Positions 10,309 to 19,434 of a DNA stretch of 64,000 nt are shown here, in pieces (position 1 is the first letter of the stretch; each line of letters begins with the position of its first letter). The notes under the pieces were generated by a model. It saw only the letters and a program-made list of their open reading frames with translations, did not search any database and was not told the origin of the DNA. Source of the stretch: Alcaligenaceae bacterium (GTDB lineage: Bacteria > Pseudomonadota > Gammaproteobacteria > Burkholderiales > Burkholderiaceae_B); contig JACCEP010000007.1 of assembly GCA_013416395.1 (NCBI GenBank), positions 62,001-126,000 on the forward strand, read 5' to 3'. Made by a program: the position numbers and the translations under genes.

Positions 10309-11415
10309 ATGATTGCGTCTCTGTTTGCCCAAGTACCGTTCGAGCAGCATCGACTCGTCGATACCGCCGACTTTGACGAGGCGCACCCGCTAGTTTGTCA
10401 GGCACTCAATTCGGCTCGATTTCAGGTGCTGCGCGGCAAGATCACCCACAACCAACTCGACTTGCTGCCCTGTGGCAACTTGTCGCTGCTGAAGCTGCGA
10501 TATGGGTACGGGGCGGACGTTAGCGTCGACCCCAGTAGCCTCAACGGCTACTACCTGCTGGTATTGCCCACCCAGGGCCAGGCACAGTTTCACTTCGATG
10601 GTCACAGCCTCGCTGTATCGCCGCAAGGGGCAGTCCTCATCAGCCCCGACAGGCGGTTTCACTTCAAGGCCAGCCACGACTACGAACAGGTGCTGCTGCG
10701 CCTGGACCGGCAAGCCATTGCCGACGCGTGGTGTCGCCTGACGGCGCAAGACAACGCCCCCGACATTTGCTTCGATGCGGTTATCCCCATGAATTCAGCA
10801 GGCTGGCAAGCACTGCTGCCCATGCTGCAATGGGTGGTGCGATGTGCGGGGCTGGTGGGACAAGATCACGGGGTTGCCCAAGTGGCCTTGCTGGCCCAAA
10901 CCGAGATGTTGCTCGCCACCACTTTGCTGCTGCACCAACCTCACAGCATGGCGGCACACTTATGGCCGGAGCCACCGCCCTCTGCACCACAGGCGATCCG
11001 GCGCGCCCAAGCCTATATGTTTGAACACCTGGGTGAGCGCCTGCCGGTTGCCATGATCGCCAGCCATTGCGGCCTGTCAGTCAGGCGCCTGCAAGCCTTG
11101 TTCCAGGACGAATGCGGGCAGTCACCGTTAAAATGGCTGCGCATGCAACGCCTGCAGGCCATACAGCAAGCGTTGTTGCAAGATGGCGATACCAGCAAGG
11201 TCAGCGACACTGCTGCACGCTTTGGTTTCACCCACCTGGGCGAGTTTTCGCGGGCTTACCGCCAGGCCTTTGGCGAGACACCACAGCAAACACGCGGTAA
11301 GTTAACTCGGCGTGTGGTTCAGGTACCAGCACGACCCTTGGGTTTTCGCCAGCGCGTTGATCCGGCATACTCACATGAACAGCCAGAAAAACATGAATGC
11401 CCAACGACACTATGA
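10309..11415 (+). CDS. AraC-family transcriptional regulator
   Basis: 368-residue regulator. The first ~200 residues resemble the AraC-type cupin-like sensing domain found in regulators of aromatic catabolism (hydrophobic strands around YYLLVLPTQGQAQFHFDG and GAVLISPDRRFHF). The C-terminal ~100 residues are the double helix-turn-helix (ASHCGLSVRRLQALFQDECGQ and ARFGFTHLGEFSRAYRQAFGETP). It is divergent from the autotransporter and 79 bp ahead of a DUF2165 gene, so either may be a target, but no enzyme gene adjoins it to hint at an inducer. The ATG is preceded by GTGAGG. Confidence 0.9.
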   Translation: MIASLFAQVPFEQHRLVDTADFDEAHPLVCQALNSARFQVLRGKITHNQLDLLPCGNLSLLKLRYGYGADVSVDPSSLNGYYLLVLPTQGQAQFHFDGHSLAVSPQGAVLISPDRRFHFKASHDYEQVLLRLDRQAIADAWCRLTAQDNAPDICFDAVIPMNSAGWQALLPMLQWVVRCAGLVGQDHGVAQVALLAQTEMLLATTLLLHQPHSMAAHLWPEPPPSAPQAIRRAQAYMFEHLGERLPVAMIASHCGLSVRRLQALFQDECGQSPLKWLRMQRLQAIQQALLQDGDTSKVSDTAARFGFTHLGEFSRAYRQAFGETPQQTRGKLTRRVVQVPARPLGFRQRVDPAYSHEQPEKHECPTTL

Positions 11416-11494
11416 CGGGTTGATCTCTAGTTACGCCTGCGGTCGATCAAGGGCCTTGAAGACAATCGGGCGAATTTAAAATCGGCGTGATGAA

Positions 11495-11992
11495 ATGCTT
11501 ATACGATATTCAAAAATAGGCTTCGTGGCTTGCATAGCGCTTTTTGCGTCACTGGTGGCCTTTGGCAACATGACAGACTATGGAAGCAATTTCGAGTTTG
11601 TCCGGCATGTCTTGCTCATGGACACCATCTTTCCTACCTCGACCATTCACTACCGAGCCATTGACCTGCCAGCTTTGCATCACGCCGCGTATATTCTTAT
11701 TATCACCCTCGAAGCCATCACCGCCCTGCTCTGCTGGGCCGGCGCTTATCGGCTCGTCAAGCGAGTAAAGTCGTCGGCGAACGACTTTAACCAGGCCAAA
11801 AACGTAGCCGTTTGCGGCTTATCGCTGGGTTTTTTCGTGTGGCAGGTTGGCTTTATGTCGATAGGCGGCGAATGGTTTGGCATGTGGATGTCCGACCAAT
11901 GGAATGGCGTACCGAGCGCATTTCGTTTTGTGGTCACTATCGCGCTGGTGCTGATCTATCTGGTACAGCGGGATGGTGATTTGGAAGTGTAG
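11495..11992 (+). CDS. DUF2165-type small integral membrane protein
   Basis: 165-residue protein with four predicted membrane helices (about residues 8-25, 65-88, 108-128 and 140-158). The conserved DUF2165 features are visible: NMTDYGSN after helix 1, the FVRHVLLMDTIFP segment, and FFVWQVGFMSIGGEWFGMWMS before the last helix. The family's function is unknown. It follows the AraC gene on the same strand with a 79-bp gap and may be co-transcribed. Confidence 0.87.
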   Translation: MLIRYSKIGFVACIALFASLVAFGNMTDYGSNFEFVRHVLLMDTIFPTSTIHYRAIDLPALHHAAYILIITLEAITALLCWAGAYRLVKRVKSSANDFNQAKNVAVCGLSLGFFVWQVGFMSIGGEWFGMWMSDQWNGVPSAFRFVVTIALVLIYLVQRDGDLEV

Positions 11993-12175
11993 TTGGTGGG
12001 TTTCTGATGGCATTCGACCGATGCTATGCTTTCTTAGTTATTCTGGTCAGCCCGGCTCCCGGCCGGTAAATCGAGGCACGAGCCATCATTTGTGGGTCAC
12101 TGCAGCAGCACTTGCTTTATCGTCCCTACCGCATGCGTATGCATAGCTTGAGCATTATTGCCGGATAGAGGAACT

Positions 12176-12448
12176 ATGTATAAAGTTGGATCACCATTCT
12201 GGAAAATAGTAGCCCGTTTGGGCGTTCCAATTTCTTTGCGTGTTGATGTCCACCATGACAGCGAAGCTAATGTCTTTATCGCAACCAGCCCCGACCTCAG
12301 AGGCCTAATTGTCGAAGCGGCAACCCTCGACGAACTCATCCATGAAACCAATGGTGCTGTGAAAATGTTGATGGAAGAATACGTGCACGGTTCGCCCCGC
12401 ACCCCTGAAGCATGGTTCAACTTTCATGAGGTATTGGCAACTGCGTGA
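12176..12448 (+). CDS. DUF1902 / HicB-like antitoxin
   Basis: 90-residue protein. The core (RVDVHHDSEANVFIATSPDLRGLIVEAATLDELI) is the partial RNase-H-like fold of HicB-type antitoxins, here of the DUF1902 type. I place the start at the ATG of 12176, six bases after AGAGGA, rather than at the TTG of 12158. The next gene begins inside its stop codon (GTGA overlap), the usual arrangement for an antitoxin-toxin pair, but that partner is interrupted. If the toxin is dead, this antitoxin is an orphan. Confidence 0.8.
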   Translation: MYKVGSPFWKIVARLGVPISLRVDVHHDSEANVFIATSPDLRGLIVEAATLDELIHETNGAVKMLMEEYVHGSPRTPEAWFNFHEVLATA

Positions 12449-12630
12449 ACGGGTACTACGAAAGCGTCCTTGCCGCGCTCAAACGGCACGGCTTTTTGTA
12501 TGTGCGTCAGAAGGGCTCGCATCAGATGTAGCGTAACGGCGCAATCAGCGTAATTGTTTCTACTAACTGCGCCTCGCGACATACCGCAAATGGGATCATG
12601 AAGGCTGCCAAGATCAAACATCGGTTCTGA
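12445..12630 (+). pseudogene. HicA/YcfA-like toxin broken by a single TAG codon
   Basis: Sixty-one sense-length codons read in one frame from a GTG overlapping the antitoxin stop. The start (MNGYYESVLAALKRHGFLYVRQKGSHQM) is a clear HicA-like mRNA interferase: alpha helix, then the RQKGSH catalytic-histidine motif. Codon 29 (12529-12531) is TAG. After it the same frame continues with recognisable family sequence (RNGAISVIVSTN, ending HTANGIMKAAKIKHRF) to TGA at 12628. Only this one stop breaks it; in relatives this position is commonly Trp, so TGG to TAG is the simplest history. A sequencing error or readthrough cannot be excluded. Confidence 0.78.
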
Positions 12631-12669
12631 CTACTGCGCCGGTGCAATGATTTCTGATGGGCTTATCTT

Positions 12670-12701
12670 CCGTCCGAATAAGATACATAAATCTCGGACG
12701 G
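12670..12701. terminator. Inverted repeat downstream of the broken TA pair
   Basis: Perfect 8-bp arms (CCGTCCGA at 12670-12677, TCGGACGG at 12694-12701) around a 16-base AT-rich loop. It lies between the toxin remnant and the 3' end of the convergent CaiB gene. A terminator role is plausible but there is no strong T-run. Confidence 0.4.
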
Positions 12702-12804
12702 GGGTATTCTATGAACAATATCTAGACCCAGATCATGCCCCAAATCGGTACAGCCACTCCCCGCCAGATGTGGGTGCCGATTAAGCTCAGCCCTCCCTAC
12801 TTAC

Positions 12805-14025
12805 TCAGCCCCCCGCATCCACCACCACCCCCTCCGCAACAAACCCATCAATATCAGCATCAACATAGCCGACCTCACGCAGCAACTCACGCGTATGTTG
12901 CCCCAGCACAGGTGCCGGCCGTCGCACTTGGGTCGGTGTTTGCGAAAAATGAATTGGGCATCCCAGGGCTTTGGTCGGGCCTGCCTGGGCGTGTTCAAGA
13001 TCGATGACCATGTTGCGCGCCAGCGTTTGTGGGTGTGAGAGCGCCTGGCCTATGGTGTGGACGGGCCCGGCCGGCACACCCGCCGCGTCAAAGGCTGCAA
13101 TCCAGTGGACAGTGCTTTGCCGCTGCAGAACCGCATCCATCAACGCCACCAGAGCTTCCAAGTTGGCCATCCTGTCGCTATTGGTGGCAAAGCGAACATC
13201 TTCACGCCATTCGGCATGGCCCAACACCTCGGCGATACGTTCCCAGTTTGCCTGGTTCGCACCACCGATGTTGATCCAGCTATCCTGTGTGCGAAACGCC
13301 TGATACGGCGCCGTCAGCAAATGCGCAGAACCTGTAGGCCCTACAGACTCGCCAGTGGCAAAGTATGAAGCCGCGTGCCAGTACGTTTGTTGGATTGCGG
13401 CTTCCATCAGCGAGGTATCGACCACCTGACCCTGGCCCGTCTTCAGCTTGTGGATATAGGCTGCCATAATGCCCGAAGCCGCGAGTATCCCGGCATTAAT
13501 ATCTGCGATCGAATTGCCCGTCTTCACCGGAGGGCGCCCGGGCTCGCCAGTAATCGACATAAGCCCGGCAAAACCTTGGGCGATGAGGTCGAAGCCGGCC
13601 TTGTCAGCATAGGGCCCGTCGCGCCCATAGCCCGACACCGCACAATAGATCAGGCCCGGGTTAATCTTGGACAAGACGTCATAGCCCAACCCAAGTTTTT
13701 CCAGCGTACCGCGTCGAAAATTCTCGGTCAGGACATCGGCATCGCGCACCATGCGCAGCAAAATATCGCGACCCTGGGGTAATTTGAGGTTAAGCCCTAT
13801 GCCGCGCTTGTTGCGGTTCAAAATCATGAAGGGCGCTGACACGCCATTTACCCGGGGTTCACTATAACCACGTGAATCATCGCCGCCTGGCAGCTTCTCT
13901 ACCTTGATGACATCGGCGCCCATGTCGGCCAGCATCATGCCGCACGTGGGCCCGGCCATGATCTGGGCCAGTTCCAGCACGCGCATGCCAACCAGTGGTC
14001 CGCTGTGAGCCTTTGATTCAGACAT
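12805..14025 (-). CDS. CaiB/BaiF family (class III) CoA-transferase
   Basis: 406-residue enzyme that moves CoA between carboxylic acids through an enzyme-bound anhydride. Seen: N-terminal Rossmann segment with RVLELAQIMAGPTCGMMLADMGADVIKVE, PFMILNRNKRGIGLNL, and the loop ADINAGILAASGI whose Asp (about residue 175) is the family's catalytic aspartate; then GQVVDTSLMEAA. It is the last gene of a minus-strand operon, 13 bases after a crotonase-fold gene and the TRAP transporter. The acid activated is unknown; the operon suggests an imported organic acid is made into its CoA thioester. Confidence 0.9.
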   Translation of the reverse strand: MSESKAHSGPLVGMRVLELAQIMAGPTCGMMLADMGADVIKVEKLPGGDDSRGYSEPRVNGVSAPFMILNRNKRGIGLNLKLPQGRDILLRMVRDADVLTENFRRGTLEKLGLGYDVLSKINPGLIYCAVSGYGRDGPYADKAGFDLIAQGFAGLMSITGEPGRPPVKTGNSIADINAGILAASGIMAAYIHKLKTGQGQVVDTSLMEAAIQQTYWHAASYFATGESVGPTGSAHLLTAPYQAFRTQDSWINIGGANQANWERIAEVLGHAEWREDVRFATNSDRMANLEALVALMDAVLQRQSTVHWIAAFDAAGVPAGPVHTIGQALSHPQTLARNMVIDLEHAQAGPTKALGCPIHFSQTPTQVRRPAPVLGQHTRELLREVGYVDADIDGFVAEGVVVDAGG

Positions 14026-14038
14026 TGCGCCTCCTCAG

Positions 14039-14818
14039 TTACTGCCCGCGAAATGCCGGCGTTTTCTTGGCGAGGAATGCGGCATAGCCAATGCGAAAAT
14101 CCTCAGTGTCAAAACAGTCGAAACACTCGTCGTACTCAGCATCCGAAATTGGCGTGGGGTCGGCGAGACGGCGGGCAAATTTTTTATGCCAGCGCGCCAC
14201 CAATGGTGCCCCTTCGGCAATGCGCTGCGCCGCCGCCTGCGCCTGTGCAGCCACCTGTGCATCCGGCACAATGCGTGTCACAAGGCCTTTTTCCTTGGCC
14301 TCCGCCGCATCGAATATACGGCCCTCAAGTAAAATTTCCAGAGCTACATCTGGCCCAGTCAGACGCACAATGGATTCCATTTCCTGGTAGGCCATCACCA
14401 GACCCAGGTTTTTGATGGGCGCGCCGAAGCGGCTGGATTCACCGCAAATACGAATATCGCAAAGCGCAGCGATCTCCAGGCCACCGCCCACACAAATGCC
14501 ATGTATCTGTGCCACCAGGGGGTGCCGGCATTGCGTCAGTGCCCTGACGGTCTCGTGCATCAAGCGTCCGTACTCAATGGCCTGAGCCTTGTTGGAGCGC
14601 TCGGTCTGAAACTCCGAAATATCATTACCAGGAGAAAACGCTTTTTCCCCAGCGCCGCGCAATATGATGCAGCGCACCGCGTCATCGGCAGACAACTGAT
14701 CGATCACTGCACCTAGCTGTCGCCACATAGGCCGCGTCATGGCGTTGAGCTTGTCAGGGCGGTTCAGCACAACGGTGACGATGGGTCCATCGTGTTGCAC
14801 CTGTATCAAATCAGACAT
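14039..14818 (-). CDS. Enoyl-CoA hydratase/isomerase (crotonase) family protein
   Basis: 259-residue crotonase-fold protein. Oxyanion-hole segments are present (FSPGNDISEF and HGICVGGGLEIAALCDIRI). The first catalytic glutamate of true hydratases (the E of FGxPE) is not conserved: here the segment reads FGAPIKNLG. The second position keeps a Glu (ALEILLEGR). That argues for another crotonase reaction, such as isomerisation, hydrolysis or C-C cleavage, rather than simple enoyl-CoA hydration. It sits between dctM and the CaiB CoA-transferase, so it probably acts on the CoA ester that enzyme makes. Confidence 0.87.
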   Translation of the reverse strand: MSDLIQVQHDGPIVTVVLNRPDKLNAMTRPMWRQLGAVIDQLSADDAVRCIILRGAGEKAFSPGNDISEFQTERSNKAQAIEYGRLMHETVRALTQCRHPLVAQIHGICVGGGLEIAALCDIRICGESSRFGAPIKNLGLVMAYQEMESIVRLTGPDVALEILLEGRIFDAAEAKEKGLVTRIVPDAQVAAQAQAAAQRIAEGAPLVARWHKKFARRLADPTPISDAEYDECFDCFDTEDFRIGYAAFLAKKTPAFRGQ

Positions 14819-14839
14819 GAGGCTTCCTTTTTTGTCGCG

Positions 14840-16123
14840 TCAACGATAAAACATCTCAACCAGACCCAGCCCAGTCACCGGAACATACGTCACCAGCATC
14901 AGTACGGCGACGAGTATGGCGATGAACCAGAGGTTCACCCGCGTCACTTCCCACACCGAGGCCTTGGCAATCGAGCACGCCACCATCAGCACACTGGCCA
15001 CTGGCGGCGTCTGCTGACCAATACCGAGGTTAATGGTTACCACGAGCCCGAAATGGATGGGGTCTATGCCAACCATATGAACCAACGGCATTACCACGGG
15101 CACGACCAAAATAATGGCTGCTGCAGAATGCAGAAACATCCCCAAAAACAAAAACAGCACGTTCAGCAGCGCCAGTACCACCCATTTGTTGGACGTAAAG
15201 TCACTGACGGCCTGTGCCAATGCCTGCGGCGCCTGAACCTCAGACAAATAGGTGCCCAGCAAGGCGCTGGTGGCGACCAGCAGCATGACGATGGCAGTTT
15301 GTATGCCGCCCTCAAGAATCGCTTTTTTCAGCTGTTTGAGGTTGAGTTCACGATAGATGAATAAGCCCACGACCAGGGCTGCGACCACGGCCAGTGCCGC
15401 CCCTTCGGTGGCAGTCACCACACCACCAAAGATGCCGCCCAGAATAATAATGGGCAACAAAAACGCCCACAGTGCCTCGCGCGCAGTATGGGCCACACGC
15501 CGGATCGAAAACGCCTCATCGCGCGGCAGGTTATAGCGGCGCGCAAGAAACGACGCAACGCCCATCAGCCCCGCTCCGCCCAGCACCCCCGGCACAATGC
15601 CGGCCACAAACATCTGTACTACCGAGGTTTCCGCCATTACCGCATACAAAATCATGGGTATCGACGGCGGGATGATGATGGCCAAGGTCGAGGCCGACGA
15701 CATGACAGCTGCCGCCATCGGCGCAGGATAGCCCTTTGCCTTCATCCCTGGAATAAGAATAGAACCCAGGGCAGCAACGTCAGCCACCGCCGACCCCGAA
15801 ATCTCGGCAAAGAATAATGACGAACCTATGGACACGTGCGCCAATCCACCCCGTATCCAGCCAAAGATCGAGGAGGCGAAGGCGATAAGGCGGTGAGAGA
15901 TTCCTGAGGCGTTCATGATGGCACCAGCCAGAATGAACAACGGGATCGCCAGCAACGGAAAATTGGTCGCACCGTTAAAGGTCACCAACGCGACATTGGG
16001 CAAGATATCCATGCCCTGGCTGGTTATCATGGCAACGACCGCAACAATACCCAGCGACACGGCGATCGGCACATTCATAAGCACCAACAACAGCACAGCG
16101 CCAAACAAAACCAGCATGATCAT
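14840..16123 (-). CDS. dctM: TRAP transporter large membrane subunit (DctM type)
   Basis: 427-residue, ~12-helix permease of a tripartite ATP-independent periplasmic transporter, which imports organic acids with a sodium gradient. Seen: N-terminal helices with NVPIAVSLGI, ATNFPLLAIPLFILAGAIMNASGIS, FAEISGSAVADVAALGSILIPGMKAKGY and the conserved IIPPSIPMILYAV. It lies 13 bases downstream of the DctQ gene and 21 bases upstream of the crotonase gene. Substrate is set mostly by the binding protein and is unknown. Confidence 0.94.
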   Translation of the reverse strand: MIMLVLFGAVLLLVLMNVPIAVSLGIVAVVAMITSQGMDILPNVALVTFNGATNFPLLAIPLFILAGAIMNASGISHRLIAFASSIFGWIRGGLAHVSIGSSLFFAEISGSAVADVAALGSILIPGMKAKGYPAPMAAAVMSSASTLAIIIPPSIPMILYAVMAETSVVQMFVAGIVPGVLGGAGLMGVASFLARRYNLPRDEAFSIRRVAHTAREALWAFLLPIIILGGIFGGVVTATEGAALAVVAALVVGLFIYRELNLKQLKKAILEGGIQTAIVMLLVATSALLGTYLSEVQAPQALAQAVSDFTSNKWVVLALLNVLFLFLGMFLHSAAAIILVVPVVMPLVHMVGIDPIHFGLVVTINLGIGQQTPPVASVLMVACSIAKASVWEVTRVNLWFIAILVAVLMLVTYVPVTGLGLVEMFYR

Positions 16124-16136
16124 GAGGGTTCTCCAG

Positions 16137-16679
16137 TCAGATCAGGCCATCAGACAATGCCGACGCCGTTCCCGCATCATCTGGCGTGCGGATCAGATCA
16201 ATAAGGTGCATAACCTCGGCGATCAGGATCAGCACCGCAGAAATAGGAATGGCTGAATGCACAAAATTGACGGGCATCCACGGCAAGCTCACCAAGGTAT
16301 CTCCGGCGAGGATGGGCATGATTTCCAGACCCATCCACCCCAGCAAGGCAAAAAACGCGATGACAAGCAGCTGTGCAATGATGTTGAAGTAGCGTCGGCC
16401 CCGCGGAGGCAGTGCGTCAACCACTTCTGGGCAACCGATGTGGGCGCGGCGCACTGATGCCAGTGCAGACCCATAAAACGTCAGCCACGCCAGCAGCAAG
16501 GACGCTGTTTCGTCATACCAGACCAACGAGTTTCCAGACCAGCGAAAGATAACCCCTACGGTCACCTCGACGGCCAGTATGATCATCAGCGCGCCCACTA
16601 TCCACTCCAGCACCTTGCCGTAACCGTTGCGAAAACGATGCATGGGATTGCTGGATCGTACGGGTGTGTCTGCGTCCAT
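16137..16679 (-). CDS. dctQ: TRAP transporter small membrane subunit (DctQ type)
   Basis: About 180 residues with four membrane helices. Family landmarks: RFRNGYGKVLEWIVGALMIILAVEVTVGVIFRW, then VWYDETASLLLAWLTFYGSALASVRRAHIG. It couples the periplasmic binding protein to DctM. The ATG at 16679 has GTGAGG eight bases upstream; a GTG three codons earlier (16688) is the alternative. It is the middle gene of dctP-dctQ-dctM. Confidence 0.9.
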   Translation of the reverse strand: MDADTPVRSSNPMHRFRNGYGKVLEWIVGALMIILAVEVTVGVIFRWSGNSLVWYDETASLLLAWLTFYGSALASVRRAHIGCPEVVDALPPRGRRYFNIIAQLLVIAFFALLGWMGLEIMPILAGDTLVSLPWMPVNFVHSAIPISAVLILIAEVMHLIDLIRTPDDAGTASALSDGLI

Positions 16680-16696
16680 GGGGGTCACCTCACGAT

Positions 16697-17719
16697 TTAC
16701 TTGCCAAGGTCAATTGCGCGCACGATAAGTTCTTGCGCACCTTCAACTTCATTGCCGAACTCCTCATAAATAGGTTTGCTGGCCGCGATGAAGGCTTCCT
16801 TGTCGACCTCATTGACCTGCATGCCGGCATCCTTGAGCTTGCCCAGTAACTCTTCATCGGCCTTGGCGGCCTGCTCATACACATAGGCCTGATTCTCGCG
16901 AGCGGTTTCTTCGAGAATCTTGCGCACGTCTTCGGGCAGCTTGGCATACTTTTTGGTACCCACCGTCAGATAGGCGGGGGTGTACACGTGGGCGGACAGC
17001 GACAGGTATTTTTGTACTTCCTGGAGTTTGGCTGAATAAATCTGGGTAAGCGGGTTTTCCTGCCCATCCATTACGCCAGTTTGCAGGGCGCTGAACAGCT
17101 CTGAAAAGCTCATTGGGCTGGGGTTGGCGCCATACTCCTGAAACATCTTTACGCGCCATTTGCCCTTGGGTGTGCGCAGTTTGATTCCGTGCAGGTCTTC
17201 GGGTTTGACGATAGGCCGCTTGTTGTTGGTAATGTGGCGATAGCCGTTTTCCCAAACCGCCAATATCGTCAGGTTTTTCTTTTCAGCAGCCGGCTCAAGT
17301 TTGGGCCAGAAAATCTCCTTTTCGATGCGCTTCATGTGCTCGCGATCCTTGACGATGTAGGGCATTTCAAAAATGCCGAACAAATCAACTTCGGAAGACA
17401 TTACCGTCGAGGGCAGCGCCATATCTAAGGTGCCAAGCTTGAGCTTTTGCACCATTTCCTTATCGCCACCCAACTGGCTGGAGCCGAACACCACAACCTT
17501 GTACTTGTCGCCTAATTTCTCGTTGGCTCGTTTGGCAAACTCATCGGCACTCAACTGGAACAGTGAACCCGGGTTACCGACGTGACCGAGTTTTAGTTCG
17601 ACCTGCGCCTGAGAAACACTGGGCACGCCCAAGGCTGCCGCCGCGCCCAGTGCGGCAACCAGAGCCATCATGCGCCGACGCAAGATACTGGACTGCGGAT
17701 TTGAAGTTGTATAGGTCAT
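16697..17719 (-). CDS. dctP: TRAP transporter substrate-binding protein (DctP type)
   Basis: 340-residue periplasmic solute receptor. A signal peptide of about 39 residues (twin basic run ILRRRMM, hydrophobic core, SQAQ end) is followed by VELKLGHVGNPGS, the family's opening strand, and later HGIKLRTPKGKWRVKMFQEYGANPSPMSFSELFSALQTGVMDGQENPLTQ, the DctP-fold region whose Arg pairs with a carboxylate of the ligand. I chose the ATG at 17719 because AAGGAGAC sits just upstream and because the longer frame has no secretion signal at its start. First of the three TRAP genes. Confidence 0.93.
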   Translation of the reverse strand: MTYTTSNPQSSILRRRMMALVAALGAAAALGVPSVSQAQVELKLGHVGNPGSLFQLSADEFAKRANEKLGDKYKVVVFGSSQLGGDKEMVQKLKLGTLDMALPSTVMSSEVDLFGIFEMPYIVKDREHMKRIEKEIFWPKLEPAAEKKNLTILAVWENGYRHITNNKRPIVKPEDLHGIKLRTPKGKWRVKMFQEYGANPSPMSFSELFSALQTGVMDGQENPLTQIYSAKLQEVQKYLSLSAHVYTPAYLTVGTKKYAKLPEDVRKILEETARENQAYVYEQAAKADEELLGKLKDAGMQVNEVDKEAFIAASKPIYEEFGNEVEGAQELIVRAIDLGK

Positions 17720-17798
17720 CTTTGTCTCCTTCGGTCCGGTTGTGGATCGTGCCGCGCACCCGGACTGTGCACGACCCTGAAACGAGGTCACGACATGT

Positions 17799-18127
17799 TT
17801 AATCGGGCCATAAAGTGTGTAAGGGCGATCTTCGAACACGAGCCCGTTGCTCGAAGGCGTATGCAAGCCCAAGCAACAGGGGTTCATCGAAAGGCCGGGC
17901 CAGCAAATCCATACCCCTGGGTACGCCCAGGGGCGCGCCGCCATCGCGCATGGTTTGTATTGCGTTTTGCAAGCCTGCTATGGTTGCTTCCTCGACGACA
18001 TCATTGGGTGTCGACACGTGCGCAGACATCAAGACTCATGAACCCGCTTGGCCACTTGAGCTCCTGGCGCCATGGTGAATGCAGCCAAGGTCACTACAGA
18101 CGTCAGTAATAGTTTTGAAAATCGCAT
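17799..18127 (-). pseudogene. Decayed exported-protein/amidase remnant
   Basis: Two overlapping short frames. The first (18127 to 18029) has a good ribosome-binding site (GAGGAGTGAC) and a 24-residue signal peptide (MRFSKLLLTSVVTLAAFTMA...) but stops after 32 codons. The second overlaps that stop and ends at 17799: its last part (GVPRGMDLLARPFDEPLLLGLAYAFEQRARVRR) is the C-terminal tail of amidase-signature enzymes. The catalytic core is missing. So either an exported amidase lost its middle, or fragments of two genes were joined. It lies between the aminotransferase and dctP, in operon orientation. Confidence 0.68.
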
Positions 18128-18209
18128 GTCACTCCTCCTCGTTTTAGGCCTGCAGGCTCTTCGTCCTGCGGGCTCGGACCGCGCAATCTTCTCGCGGGCA
18201 ATCGGTCCG

Positions 18210-19415
18210 TCAGGTGACGGCTGTGGATCTAACCTCTGCGTTTTTCGCCAGATACCCCATGGCGGCCTGTACTCCGCCTTTTTTGTGCGGCACGCCAGCG
18301 AGCTCCAGGCCCATCTCAATACCCGCAAGTGTTCCGCACACAGACAGATCGTTGATGTCGCCCAGATGCCCAATGCGAAAGACTTTGTCCTTGAGTTTGG
18401 AAAGGCCCTGCCCCAACGACATATTGAAATGGTCCAGCACAACCTTTCGAAACGCGTCGGCACTGTGGCCTTCCGGCATGATCACTGCGGTGAGTGCAGG
18501 ACTGTATTCATCCGAGTCGGCGCAGAGGATCTCCAGGCCCCAGGCGAGCACTGCGTGACGGGTCGCCTCTCCGTGGCGCTGGTGTCGTGCGAACACGGTG
18601 TCCAGCCCCTCGTGAAAGATCATCTCTAGCGCCTCATGCAGACCGTAGAGCAGATTGGTGGCGGGCGTATACGGGAAATAGCCAGTGGCGTTGCTGGCAA
18701 TCATGGGGCGCCAGTCCCAATACGAACGCCTCAGCGTCGCGTGTTCACTGGCGGCCAATGCCTTGGCACTGATTGCATTAAAGGACAAGCCCGGCGGCAG
18801 CATCAGGCCTTTCTGAGAACCTGCCACCGATACATCCACGCCCCACTCATCGTGGCGGTAATCGATGGAACCCAACGATGAAATGGTATCGACCATGAGC
18901 AAGGCTGGATGCTTGGCGCGGTCGATTGCAGCGCGCACGCCTTGAACGTTGCTGGTCACCCCGGTGGCGGTTTCATTGTGCACGATGCACACCGCCTTAA
19001 TTTCATGATCGGCGTCGGCTTTTAAGCGAGCCTCAATCGCCGACGCGTCGGCACCTCGCCGCCAGTCGCCGGGCAGGAACTCGACCCGCAGACCGAGTTC
19101 CGTCGCCATTTTCTTCCACATGGCGGCGAAATGCCCGGTCTCGGCCATAAGAACCAAATCGCCGGCCGAAAGCGTATTGACCAGAGCCGCTTCCCAGGCG
19201 CCCGTACCTGACGCCGGATAGATGACAACGTGGCTCTTGGTCTTGAACGCCTTTTTCATACCGGCGAGCACTGACTTGCCGAGCTCTCCAAATTCGGGGC
19301 CGCGATGGTCGATGGTGACGTTATCGATGGCGCGTAACACGCGATCTGGCACATTGGTTGGGCCAGGAATCTGGAGAAAGTGGCGACCGGAAGGATGCGA
19401 ACTAAGTCGAAGCAT
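18210..19415 (-). CDS. Class V aminotransferase, serine/alanine-glyoxylate type
   Basis: 401-residue PLP enzyme of the serine-glyoxylate/alanine-glyoxylate group. Seen: PGPTNVPDRVLRA near the start, TIDHRGPEF, the phosphate-binding ASGTGAWEAAL, VHNETATGV, the PLP-pyridine Asp in MVDTISSLG and the Schiff-base Lys in VAGSQKGLMLPPG. It transfers an amino group, often with glyoxylate or pyruvate as acceptor. It is the first gene of the minus-strand operon with the TRAP transporter, crotonase and CoA-transferase. Start ATG 19415 is preceded by GAGG; the frame is open ten codons further up. A putative operator overlaps that upstream region. Confidence 0.9.
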   Translation of the reverse strand: MLRLSSHPSGRHFLQIPGPTNVPDRVLRAIDNVTIDHRGPEFGELGKSVLAGMKKAFKTKSHVVIYPASGTGAWEAALVNTLSAGDLVLMAETGHFAAMWKKMATELGLRVEFLPGDWRRGADASAIEARLKADADHEIKAVCIVHNETATGVTSNVQGVRAAIDRAKHPALLMVDTISSLGSIDYRHDEWGVDVSVAGSQKGLMLPPGLSFNAISAKALAASEHATLRRSYWDWRPMIASNATGYFPYTPATNLLYGLHEALEMIFHEGLDTVFARHQRHGEATRHAVLAWGLEILCADSDEYSPALTAVIMPEGHSADAFRKVVLDHFNMSLGQGLSKLKDKVFRIGHLGDINDLSVCGTLAGIEMGLELAGVPHKKGGVQAAMGYLAKNAEVRSTAVT

Positions 19416-19434
19416 ATTTAAGCCTCTTCTGTGA

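Noticed and set aside
14792-15364. 190-codon plus-strand ORF
   Set aside because: Shadow of dctM and the crotonase gene in another frame; composition without protein-like features.
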